Origin: an uncultured Ectothiorhodospiraceae bacterium
Lineage (GTDB): Bacteria > Pseudomonadota > Gammaproteobacteria > Nevskiales > Oceanococcaceae
Direction of reading: 5' to 3'
Assembly (NCBI GenBank): GCA_937141935.1
Contig: CAKZQS010000014.1
Coordinates: 1-64,000, forward strand
DNA: 64,000 nucleotides
Of this stretch, positions 1-7,200 are shown piece after piece. A program made the position numbers and the translations under genes. Numbering within the stretch: position 1 is the stretch's first letter; every line of letters begins with the position of its first letter. The notes beneath the pieces are model-generated. The model searched no databases and was not told the DNA's origin. It worked only from the letters and a program-made list of their open reading frames with translations.

Positions 1-1182
1 GAAATAGCCAATGATTTCCAAGAAAGGACACCATTCCGACGTGGGAACGGTGACGGTGAACCCCATCGCCTCAAATAAAAGATCGTCGATGCAGCCGGCG
101 CCGCCCATTTGCACATCAGCGAGAAAATCAAGGTCCTGCGCTAAATCCACTTCGTGCTCTTCGAGCGGGCTATCGCCTTCCTCGTCGCCGCCGATATCTA
201 GCGCCTCGTTTATCGCCTCGTTGATTTCCTCGTCTGTGGCTCGGGCGGCTGTGCATCGCTGACGGTGCATCTCTAACGCCATCCAGCACTGCACCGGGGC
301 GTGTTCGCATGTCGGCGGCTCGTCGCATTTCTCGCCACCCGATATCGATGGCGTGGGCGACGGTGGCGGCGATGGCGTCGGAAATCCGCCCGGCGTCGGT
401 GACGGCTGGCCGGATGGGTCCGGGCTGGGGTCCGGACTCGGGTCAACGGTCGGGCTCGGGCTTGGCCCTGGCGTCGGGCTGCCGCTGGGCGAAGGCGATG
501 GCGACGCCGACGGGCTCGGCGATGGCGACGGCTCTACCGTGGGCGTCGGCGTCGGACTGGGAACCGCGCAACCGCCGTCCTGAAAATCATCGTACAAACA
601 GCCGCAGGGCGGTGTTGCCGCGTCGCAGTCGCCCTCTTCCAACCCGTCATCGGGGTTTTGGCATTGCTCGCCACTTAGCGACCCCGTAAACACCGCGTAC
701 CCGTAGGAGTCCTCGGTGATATCGCCTGTCACCGCGCAGCCGTCGAGCGAGCAGCCATCGCCCGTGAACTCGATACCACCGTTTGCCGGCTCACCCGCCA
801 CGCACGGCGCCGGCGTCGGGGTAGGCGTCGGGTCTGGTGGGTCGCATCGATGCGCAAATGGCGTCGAGGCCGTCGACCAATACCCGCTCGCCCAGGTGCC
901 GCCGCCCTGGCACGCACCTGTGACTGTGTTTTGGCTCTTGATGAGAACGCGACAAGTCGCGCTCTCGCCGCCGTTCGTTTCCTGGACCGAAGGCGTCGCG
1001 CACGGTGTGCCGGCGTGTGGGCCGACCGTGCAGAACGCGCCGCAGTAGCTCGTGCCTTCTGCCATCCACGCCGCGTCAGAATCGCTCGACCAATAGGCCG
1101 CCGCTAGGGCGACAACCAGAAACGCGAGCCTTTTTGCATGGCGGCGGATCGTGAAGCGGAGACGCGCTGCGCTTCTGGTCAT
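1..1182 (-). CDS. Inovirus attachment protein (pIII/TspB-like), 3' end beyond window
   Basis: Open reading frame of at least 394 codons that runs off the left edge without a stop. It starts at an ATG overlapping the stop of the upstream 23-residue gene (ATGA). The N-terminus has basic residues and then a hydrophobic stretch ([11 protein letters not shown], about residues 20-30), a signal peptide for export to the inner membrane or periplasm. A Cys-containing N-terminal domain follows, then a Pro/Ser/Thr-rich linker (about residues 200-282, [17 protein letters not shown]) and a Cys-rich C-terminal domain ([19 protein letters not shown]). Position after the major coat gene and this layout match filamentous phage minor coat proteins that bind the host receptor, including proteins annotated as TspB-like in Neisseria phages. 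The linker would separate the receptor-binding and virion-anchoring parts. Confidence 0.75.
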   Translation of the reverse strand, partial: MTRSAARLRFTIRRHAKRLAFLVVALAAAYWSSDSDAAWMAEGTSYCGAFCTVGPHAGTPCATPSVQETNGGESATCRVLIKSQNTVTGACQGGGTWASGYWSTASTPFAHRCDPPDPTPTPTPAPCVAGEPANGGIEFTGDGCSLDGCAVTGDITEDSYGYAVFTGSLSGEQCQNPDDGLEEGDCDAATPPCGCLYDDFQDGGCAVPSPTPTPTVEPSPSPSPSASPSPSPSGSPTPGPSPSPTVDPSPDPSPDPSGQPSPTPGGFPTPSPPPSPTPSISGGEKCDEPPTCEHAPVQCWMALEMHRQRCTAARATDEEINEAINEALDIGGDEEGDSPLEEHEVDLAQDLDFLADVQMGGAGCIDDLLFEAMGFTVTVPTSEWCPFLEIIGYF

Positions 1183-1250
1183 CGCGGCATCGCCAGCCAG
1201 AAAGCGGCGATCACGGTCGGGATCACCACACATAGTTCGAAAACTGTCAT
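1179..1250 (-). CDS. Putative 23-residue inovirus minor coat peptide
   Basis: A 23-codon frame, [23 protein letters not shown], consisting almost entirely of one hydrophobic helix. A GAGGG motif lies 7 bases before its ATG, and its stop overlaps the start of the attachment protein (ATGA), which suggests translational coupling. Filamentous phages carry comparable tiny hydrophobic tip proteins (pVII and pIX) beside the major coat gene. Calling it a pVII/pIX-like virion protein is inference from size, hydrophobicity and position; the sequence alone gives no family match. Confidence 0.6.
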   Translation of the reverse strand: MTVFELCVVIPTVIAAFWLAMPR

Positions 1251-1262
1251 TTCGACGCCCTC

Positions 1263-1291
1263 AAAAAAAACGGCGGGCCGAAGCCCGCCGC
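1263..1291 (-). terminator. Intrinsic terminator after the major coat gene
   Basis: On the minus strand a GC-rich hairpin (GGCGGGC, loop TTCG, GCCCGCC) is followed by eight T residues. It lies just downstream of the major coat stop codon and just before the 23-residue peptide gene. Filamentous phages place a terminator here so that coat and ssDNA-binding protein transcripts are abundant while attachment and assembly genes are read only by leak-through. Confidence 0.85.
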
Positions 1292-1309
1292 GTTGCTGTT
1301 GCGCTTCGA

Positions 1310-1549
1310 TCAACGCCGCTTGACCATCGATACCAGCCAGCCGATGGCCAGCGAGGCCGCCGCAAGGCCGATGGCCACGCCGAAGAACGTCCCCTGACCG
1401 GCGCCGACCTCGGTATCCAGGTACGTCGTCGCCGTCGAAACGTCCAGGGTCGGCGGGGCGGCCGAAACGGCGGTCGCCATCGCCATACACACCAGCGACA
1501 CCAGGGTCGCCATCACTTGGGCATAGCCCGTCTTGATCTTTTCGAACAT
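1310..1549 (-). CDS. Inovirus major coat protein (pVIII-like)
   Basis: 79-residue precursor with the architecture of filamentous phage major coat proteins. A basic N-terminus and hydrophobic leader end in AVSA, a good leader peptidase site near residue 30. The mature segment of about 49 residues begins with a polar, acidic part (APPTLDVSTATTYLDTEVG), continues into one membrane helix (FFGVAIGLAAASLAIGWLV) and ends in the basic tail SMVKRR that contacts DNA. I chose the internal ATG (MFEKIK) because GGGAG lies 8 bases before it; an upstream in-frame start would add 11 residues with no signal function. The terminator directly after it agrees with very high expression. Confidence 0.88.
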   Translation of the reverse strand: MFEKIKTGYAQVMATLVSLVCMAMATAVSAAPPTLDVSTATTYLDTEVGAGQGTFFGVAIGLAAASLAIGWLVSMVKRR

Positions 1550-1578
1550 CACTAGCTCCCATCCCCCTAACCCGCTCG

Positions 1579-1842
1579 TCACTGGCCGCCACTACGGCCG
1601 AAAAACTGGCGGATGAGGACGCCCATTCCCCATCCGATAATCAGCGTGATAACAACCTGCGATATCAGCGCGCCGGCTTGATCTGCGGGCACTTCGGCCG
1701 CCAGAAAGCTGGCAACGTCGAGGTCCTTTTCCTCTACCCACACCCAGTTGGTGCAGGTTGGTGCGAACTCCGGTGCAAAGACGCTGCCGACGTTCTGCGT
1801 CCCTCGCGTCTCTCCGGCCGGACATGTCGCTACGAAAGCCAT
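1579..1842 (-). CDS. Small inovirus membrane protein, upstream of coat gene
   Basis: 87-residue protein starting MAFVATCPAGETRG, with two Cys residues in its N-terminal half and one C-terminal membrane helix (ALISQVVITLIIGWGMGVLI) followed by a short basic tail. The ATG overlaps the stop of the preceding gene (TGATG). Filamentous phages of Xanthomonas and Pseudomonas often carry a small membrane protein at this place between the ssDNA-binding protein and the major coat protein. The function is unknown; a minor virion or assembly role is inferred from position only. Confidence 0.7.
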   Translation of the reverse strand: MAFVATCPAGETRGTQNVGSVFAPEFAPTCTNWVWVEEKDLDVASFLAAEVPADQAGALISQVVITLIIGWGMGVLIRQFFGRSGGQ

Positions 1843-2120
1843 CAGCAGCCACCGCCGCCTAGGCTGATGGACAGCCGCATGTCCAACCCCGTGGACAACT
1901 CCTGTGCACGGCCGACGCTCGGCGCGCCCAGGGGGCGCGCCGGCTGCCCGCACCCAGGTTTGCCCACCGGGTTGCACACCCGCCTGCCCACAGCGCCCAC
2001 AACCCCCCGTGGAAAACCAAAAGCCCTGCCGCGAGCCAGCCGCCGGCCGGGCGGGCAATGCGCGCCGACGGGGGGGACTCCGACGACTACCGCCGGCCGA
2101 CTCACGACAGGAACAACCAT
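1842..2120 (-). CDS. Putative 92-residue protein coupled between phage genes
   Basis: The frame starts on a TGATG overlap with the end of the ssDNA-binding protein gene and ends on a TGATG overlap with the next gene, so a ribosome moving along the message would translate it. The predicted protein is rich in Gly, Pro, Arg and Val (MVVPVVSRPAVVVGVPPVG), with no hydrophobic helix and no recognisable domain. The unusual composition leaves room for doubt: the segment could be a structured spacer whose open frame is incidental. The double overlap is the main argument for a gene. Confidence 0.5.
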   Translation of the reverse strand: MVVPVVSRPAVVVGVPPVGAHCPPGRRLARGRAFGFPRGVVGAVGRRVCNPVGKPGCGQPARPLGAPSVGRAQELSTGLDMRLSISLGGGGC

Positions 2121-2485
2121 CAGGCCGCGGCCGCCTTTGGCGCCGACACCGCCGGCGTCGCCTTGCCGTTCTTGCCAATCGCCGTCAGCGGGTGGACGTC
2201 CGTCACCACCAGCTCCGGGATGTGCTCGCCGTTCTTGCCCTTGGCCGACTGAACCTCAAAGGTCAGTTCGGCTTCGATCGGATAGTCATAAGCCGCCAGC
2301 TCGGCCGCGATGTGCTTGGCGTTGCGCATCTTGTACTCAACGGTTCTGCAGCCGCGTACCGTCGTGACCTCGCTGCCCTTGATCGTCTCCAGCGCGTAGA
2401 TCTTCAAGCTGTCGATCTCCTTGCCGTCCACGCTGCCGTCGAAGTGCGCAAAGCCCTCGATCGTCATCTTTCGCTGAAAGTCCAC
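2120..2485 (-). CDS. Inovirus single-stranded DNA-binding protein (gpV-like)
   Basis: 121-residue protein with a beta-rich body, ending in an Ala/Lys-rich tail (TPAVSAPKAAAA). Size, acidic-basic pattern and place upstream of the coat genes match the helix-destabilising gpV family that coats phage ssDNA and switches replication from double- to single-strand synthesis. An AGGAGG lies 6 bases before a GTG, which I take as the start; a TTG two codons earlier would abut the Shine-Dalgarno sequence and is unlikely. The preceding gene ends 3 bases upstream. The family call rests on context plus composition, not on an alignment. Confidence 0.72.
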   Translation of the reverse strand: MDFQRKMTIEGFAHFDGSVDGKEIDSLKIYALETIKGSEVTTVRGCRTVEYKMRNAKHIAAELAAYDYPIEAELTFEVQSAKGKNGEHIPELVVTDVHPLTAIGKNGKATPAVSAPKAAAA

Positions 2486-2487
2486 AG

Positions 2488-2913
2488 TCAACCTCCTGAT
2501 AACGCTGCGTGTATGTCCCCCGCCGCAGCGAACGCGGGTGGAGGCTGAGACACCCCCGGAAATCGAAACAGGCTCGTCGTGCAGATGCGGCCATCAGGCG
2601 CGGTGCGCACGACGTAATCGGGCGGGATCAACCAGCGCGGCAACTCGCCTTGCGCGCAGATGTGCTGAATGTCCGTGTCACCCGTGCGCGCAAGATCGAT
2701 CGCGTAGTGATTGAGGATCGATCGCGCCATTCGGATCGCCCAAGCGCGGCTAATCGTCACCGCGATCGGGCGGGCCGCGGAGCTGATGCGGCCCTCGATC
2801 CGCTCAACCTCAAGCCAGAACAAGCCCTGCTCGTGCCGCATGTGCAAGACGACCAGCTCACGGCCGTCAGCCGTGAAGAGCTTCGCGTGGTTGACGCCGA
2901 TCGTTACGCGCAC
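2488..2913 (-). CDS. Inovirus hypothetical protein, 141 residues
   Basis: GTG-started frame in the overlapping phage gene chain. The protein (begins MRVTIGVNHAKLF) has no membrane helix or signal peptide and contains many aromatic and basic residues (AWAIRMARSILNHYAIDLA). I do not recognise the family. It sits directly upstream of the ssDNA-binding protein gene, where some phages carry a replication initiator, but it is too short for one and shows no HUH or Tyr motif. A regulatory or DNA-processing role in the early module is possible, without direct evidence. Confidence 0.6.
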   Translation of the reverse strand: MRVTIGVNHAKLFTADGRELVVLHMRHEQGLFWLEVERIEGRISSAARPIAVTISRAWAIRMARSILNHYAIDLARTGDTDIQHICAQGELPRWLIPPDYVVRTAPDGRICTTSLFRFPGVSQPPPAFAAAGDIHAALSGG

Positions 2914-3179
2914 AGCGCCGCATCCCGTCGATGCACAGCGCGCGCATCTAGCCCACGCGTGATGAAGCGCCGTGCTTCATCCAACGTCACATGGGTGGCT
3001 ATCAGCGGATCATCGACAAGGTCGCCATCTGCGTTGAAGAAGCGACCACAGTCCGACTGCAGCACGTACACCCGCATGCGCGAGTCTTCGCAAACCGCCA
3101 ACCGCTCGCGCTCGCGAAAGGCGTCAACGTCATCTATCGCCGGTAGATGAAGCTGATGCTCTGCGAGGCCGGCGGTCAC
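2904..3179 (-). CDS. Inovirus hypothetical protein, 91 residues
   Basis: GTG-started small frame overlapping its neighbours at both ends (4 bases upstream, 10 bases downstream). The product is soluble, with a central segment MRVYVLQSDCGRFFNADGD followed by THVTLDEARRFI, resembling a short beta-strand and helix domain. There is no recognised family. A second start at the internal Met (MRVYVLQ) is possible and would give about 57 residues. Assignment as a gene rests on the continuous chain of start/stop overlaps. Confidence 0.5.
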   Translation of the reverse strand: MTAGLAEHQLHLPAIDDVDAFRERERLAVCEDSRMRVYVLQSDCGRFFNADGDLVDDPLIATHVTLDEARRFITRGLDARAVHRRDAALCA

Positions 3180-3385
3180 AGGTACGCATCCTCGCGGAGC
3201 GCCGCCGCATCTTCCTCGGTGCAGATCGCCAACCGGTCATGCGGCATCACCGGCGGCGGTATGTTCTCTAGTGCGCGCTGCAGCTCGTGCCGGGCTTGTC
3301 GATAAGAGGCGGCAGTTTTGCCGCTGTGCCGGGACTCAACCGATAGCAGCGCGGCCATCGCTAGCTCGATATCAGCGCGGTTCAC
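3176..3385 (-). CDS. Inovirus hypothetical protein, 69 residues
   Basis: GTG-started frame overlapping the stop of the preceding gene (GTGA) and the start of the next. The product is helical and charged (begins MNRADIELAMAALLSVES) without membrane segments. Family unknown. It belongs to the early cluster transcribed from the divergent control region near 3650. Confidence 0.5.
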   Translation of the reverse strand: MNRADIELAMAALLSVESRHSGKTAASYRQARHELQRALENIPPPVMPHDRLAICTEEDAAALREDAYL

Positions 3386-3633
3386 TGCGGGGCCTCCGCT
3401 TCCTGAGTGCGCTGGTAGAGGAGGCCAACCCGAACCATGTCCACCGGATCAAGCGCGATCTCTATCGACCGCGCCGCAAGTCTCAATTGCGACGCCGCCA
3501 TTTCCGCCACGTTCGCAAAATCAATGTCGGGCTCACGCCGCCCTGACTCCTCCACCGCAACCGCCTGGATTCGGTCGGCCAGCACCATGAAGTCTGATAG
3601 GCAGAGCCAATCCGGAATTTCGCCTGCGCTCAT
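3382..3633 (-). CDS. First early protein of the inovirus operon, 83 residues
   Basis: First gene of the minus-strand phage operon. A GGGGGA motif precedes the ATG (MSAGEIPDWL) at normal distance, which favours this start over an upstream in-frame TTG. The small acidic protein has a helical N-terminus (LCLSDFMVLADRIQ) and a central helix (FANVAEMAASQLRLA). Family not recognised. It is separated from the repressor gene by a control region with a palindrome, so its expression is probably repressor-controlled. Confidence 0.58.
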   Translation of the reverse strand: MSAGEIPDWLCLSDFMVLADRIQAVAVEESGRREPDIDFANVAEMAASQLRLAARSIEIALDPVDMVRVGLLYQRTQEAEAPQ

Positions 3634-3671
3634 GTAGTCCCCCGATGTCAATCCGTCGTGACATATCGCAC

Positions 3672-3694
3672 GCTGGGATAGTTGCTATCACAGC
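3672..3694. promoter_or_regulatory. Palindromic operator candidate in phage control region
   Basis: A 23-base interrupted palindrome reads GCTG, one base, GATAG, spacer TTG, CTATC, one base, CAGC. All nine paired positions of the two arm blocks match. It lies between the divergent early operon and the Cro-like repressor gene, a typical place for a dimeric helix-turn-helix repressor to control both promoters. Binding by the neighbouring repressor is inference. Confidence 0.6.
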
Positions 3695-3748
3695 GTGAGA
3701 TTGTCAAGCGGGAGTAGACTTCAGGACGACAACGGCCAGGGTCTAAGG

Positions 3749-4114
3749 ATGAACGTTTTAGCGCAAGCCCTTGAAAAAACGGGCAATAACCAGAGCGAGT
3801 TGGCGCGCCAACTAAAAGTCAGACAGCCAAGCCTGAACGAAATGCTGAACGGAAAGCGCCCGGTTCCGCCATGGGTAACAACAAAAGCCGCGCAGATCGC
3901 GGGCTGTGACGCTACTGCCATCGCGTTTGAGGCGCTTGCGGCCCACGCGAAAACCGCTGCTGAGCGCCAAACGTGGGAGGAAAGACGGCGCGCGTTGGGT
4001 CGAACCGCAGTGTGCCTACTGTGCTGCGCGATGATCGCGGGGCCAGTACTCCCCCAGCATGATCAGAAATCACGCGGAAACAGTAGCACAATCAGCACCT
4101 TGTATATTATGTAA
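3749..4114 (+). CDS. Cro/XRE-like inovirus repressor with hydrophobic tail (DUF3693-like)
   Basis: 121-residue protein. Residues 1-60 form a Cro-like helix-turn-helix (NNQSELARQLKVRQPSLNEM, then LNGKRPVPPWVTTKAAQIAG). A helical segment follows (AFEALAAHAKTAAERQTW), then a hydrophobic Cys-rich stretch (AVCLLCCAMIAG). This arrangement is typical of the DUF3693-type regulators of inoviruses, which keep the early promoter silent. It is divergent from the early operon with a palindrome between them. An in-frame GTG further upstream (3695) could add 18 residues, but that would run through the putative operator. The last codons and stop are formed by the dif-like attachment core, so the C-terminus may have been set by integration. 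Confidence 0.75.
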   Translation: MNVLAQALEKTGNNQSELARQLKVRQPSLNEMLNGKRPVPPWVTTKAAQIAGCDATAIAFEALAAHAKTAAERQTWEERRRALGRTAVCLLCCAMIAGPVLPQHDQKSRGNSSTISTLYIM

Positions 4115-4117
4115 AGC
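4090..4117 (+). other. dif-like XerCD recombination site, probable prophage boundary
   Basis: Contains TGTATATTATGT, identical to the central region and inner XerD arm of the Escherichia coli dif site, followed by AAAG in place of TAAA. The XerC-side arm is only weakly similar, as in many phage attachment sites. Over the 28-base dif length I count 18 identities. It lies exactly where phage genes end and a chromosomal gene with a different style begins, consistent with an attR produced by XerCD-dependent inovirus integration. Confidence 0.65.
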
Positions 4118-4223
4118 GCAGAATGAGTCTGATAGAGCACAGCCAAGCCCGGGGCCCTCGCCTTGCACACGGCTTTGGGGGCCAAATTGGCCTGGTACTG
4201 ATTTTTACGATTGCGTGTCGGCC

Positions 4224-4241
4224 GTATTTCGCGTGAAATAC
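4224..4241. promoter_or_regulatory. Short inverted repeat upstream of lipoprotein gene
   Basis: A perfect 7-base inverted repeat (GTATTTC, four-base loop, GAAATAC) about 40 bases before the start codon of the beta-helix/cytochrome lipoprotein. It could be a regulator-binding site or a leader hairpin. No family of operator was recognised. Confidence 0.35.
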
Positions 4242-4281
4242 TGTTCACGAATACGGATGGGACCTCCTGGAGAACCTGACA

Positions 4282-7200
4282 ATGTCCAAGCTTCATGCAA
4301 GCCTGCTGGCTATTGCGGCCACGGCGATGCTGGCGGCCTGTGGTGGCGATTCTTCCTCTGGCGGCGGCTCGGCGCTGCCGGATGGCAGCGCCGCCGGCCG
4401 CGTCATTCGCATCGACCCCGGCCCGGGCGCCACCACCAAGATGGTGCTGGCCATGATCGACGCGCGCCCTCAGGACGTCATCGAATTCGGCCCCGGCTAC
4501 TTCGAGTTTGACTCGGGCATGCAACTGTCGAACACGGAGAACGTGCTGATCCGTGGCGCCGGCATGAACGAGACGGTGCTCTCCTTCAAGAACAGCGGCT
4601 CGCAGGAAGGCTTCCTGGCCACCAACGTGCGCGGCGTCACGATCGAGGACCTGACGGTGCTCGACTCGCCCGGCGATGCCTTCAAGCTGCAGGGCGTGAA
4701 CCACGGCACGCTGCGCCGCGTGCGCGCGTTCTGGTCCAGCGGGCGCAATACCGCCGACGAGGACACGGTGACGGCCGACAACTATCAGGAAAAAATGATG
4801 GTTGAGTGCACGGACCCGGCGCGGCATAACCCGGCCAACCCCAATCCGCTGGAAATGGATACCACGTCGCCGGACTACAACGTCAGCGTGGCCTCGGGCC
4901 GCTACGGCATTTACCCGGTGAACTCGCAGAACATCCTGGTGGAATTCACCGAGTCCATCGGGGCCTCGGATGCCGGCATTTACGTGGGCCAGACGGATAA
5001 CGCGATTATCCGCAACAGCCGTGCGGCCTTTAACGTTTTCGGTTTTGAAATCGAGAATGTGCGCGGCGGCGAATATGCCGACAACCTCTCCGAGTGCAAC
5101 ACCGGTGGTTTTCTGGTCTACGACCTGGACGGCCTGACCCGCTACGGCAAGCGCACGCGCATGTACCGCAACGTCGCGCGCAACAACAACACTTACAACT
5201 TCGCCGAGCCCGGCAGCATCGTGTCGAACGTGCCGCGCGGCGTGGGCATGATCACGCTGGGCTACGACCAGATCGACATTTTCGACAATACCTTCGAAAA
5301 CAACGGTACCGCCGGCATCGTGCACACCAGCTACGAGCTCTTCGGCGAGCCTGGCGACAAGCGTCTGGACATGTACACCGAAGGCGTGCACATCTTCAAC
5401 AACATTTTTGTCAATAACGGCAATGACCTGCCGCAACCGGATTACGCGACCATCATCGCGACCGAGGGCGGCCAGGTCACCTCGGCCTTCCCGATGCTGG
5501 TGGGCCTGAAGATCGCCGCCTCCGGGGATGAATACCGCGGCGGCCACATCATCTGGGATGGCTACCTCGACGAGCTGGATGCCGACTGCCCCTACCCCAC
5601 CGATGACCAGGGCCAGCCGATCCCGCAGGACGAGGACGGCAAGCCGATCCAGGGCAACCAGTACCCCAACCCGGATTGCCGCTACAACGCCTACAAGTTC
5701 GACAGCAACGGCGAGCGCATCAAGCCCAAGTGGTTTGCCTCCTGTATCGCCGAGAACAACCAGTTCGCCGACGACAGCCTGGCCTATGCCAACTTCAACG
5801 GCACCGAAGGCCTGGAGCTGCTGCTGGCCGCGCCGAACGTCGATGGCGACGTGCTGATCGACCAGGTGACCTCGCTGCCCGCCTTCGCGGCCGACCTGGA
5901 CATCAGCCCGCACCGCTGCGAAGAGCAGTACGGCGCCACCCTGCCCCCGCTGCCGCCGATCGTGATTCCGCCCTTCGAACCGTCCGGCGCGCTGGATCCG
6001 GCCCCCTCGCAGGCCACCATCAACCGCCTGTGCAACGCCGCGGTGCCGGCCGGCCAGATCAATGCCGAGGCCTTTGAGGTCAACTGCCCGCGTCTGGACC
6101 AGTACGCGCTGTTCAGCGACCCGCAGGATCCGCTGAGCATGCCCAATGGCCGCGGCACGCCCTTCGCCCTGAACAGCAAGCTGTTCTCGGACTTCTCCAC
6201 CAAGTACCGCGTGGCCTACATCCCCGAGGGTGAGCAGGCGATTTACCGCGACGGCCAGGACAGCGACAACGCCACGATCCTGTTCCCCGTGGGCACCATC
6301 GTCGCCAAGACCTTTGCCTTCGCCGACGAGACCAACGGCACCGAGGAAGCGGCGGAAACGCGCCTGCTGATCAAGCGCCAGCAGGCCGACGGCAATGTGT
6401 ACTGGAGCGGCCTGGAGTACATCTGGACCGAGGAGAACGGCGAGCGCGTGGCCGTGCTGACGCAGGAAGGCGGCACCGCCTCGGTGAGCTGGGACTACAC
6501 CGACGTCGACAGCGGCGTACGCCACCAGGGCAGCACGGACAACTACCTGCTGCCCAACGCCAACCAGTGCAACAGCTGCCACAGCAACGACGACGCCGAG
6601 ACCGGCACCGCGCCCATCGGGCCCAAGCCGCGCAACCTCAACCGCCCCTACGGCACCGAGTCGCCGCTGCCCTCGGGCCAGGCCAACCACCCGGTGGCCG
6701 GCGTCAACCAGCTGATCTACTGGTGCCAGAACGGCCTGATGAAGAACTGCCCGGATTCCATGGAAGTGGACCCGCAGACGCAGTACGTCACCAACGTCGA
6801 GCGCAACCCGGTCTTCAACATCCCCGGCGACTCCGGCTTTGCCGAAGGCTCGGACGAGGACATCGAGGCGCGGGTGCGAGCCTACCTGGAAATCAACTGC
6901 GCGCACTGCCACAACCCGCGCGGTCTGGCCCAGAACACCGGCTTCTACCTCGATGTGTTCCGCCCGGTCGACGATACCTACGGTATCTGCAAGGGCCCGA
7001 CGGCCAGCGGTACCGAGGGTCGCGGTGGTCGCGAGTTCGACATCGTGCCGCAAAGCGCGCCGGACTCGATCCTGCCCTACCGCATGGGCCCCGAGGCCGA
7101 CACCCTGGCCGCGCGCATGCCGCCGTTGGCCCGCAGCCAGGTGCACACCGAGGCCTTTGACCTGGTGACCGACTGGATCAACAACGTGGTGGACGAGACC

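Larger units (their letters stand above)
1..4117. mobile_element. Inovirus (filamentous phage) prophage, right part
   Basis: Ten short, overlapping minus-strand genes encode, in the usual filamentous phage order, early proteins, an ssDNA-binding protein, small membrane proteins, a major coat protein followed by a terminator, a very small hydrophobic peptide and a pIII-type attachment protein. A divergent Cro-like repressor is on the plus strand. The repressor gene stops inside a dif-like sequence, as expected for a phage integrated by host XerC/XerD. No integrase is seen. The rolling-circle initiator, pVI and Zot/pI genes are missing from this part and should lie beyond the left edge. Size and left boundary cannot be determined here. 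Confidence 0.85.

Noticed and set aside
353-583. Plus-strand Gly/Asp-rich frame near the left edge
   Set aside because: It is the complement of the Pro/Ser/Thr linker of the phage attachment protein.
2488-2913. Replication initiator (Rep/gpII) upstream of the ssDNA-binding protein gene
   Set aside because: Only 141 residues and no HUH or paired Tyr motif, so the usual gene at this place cannot be claimed.
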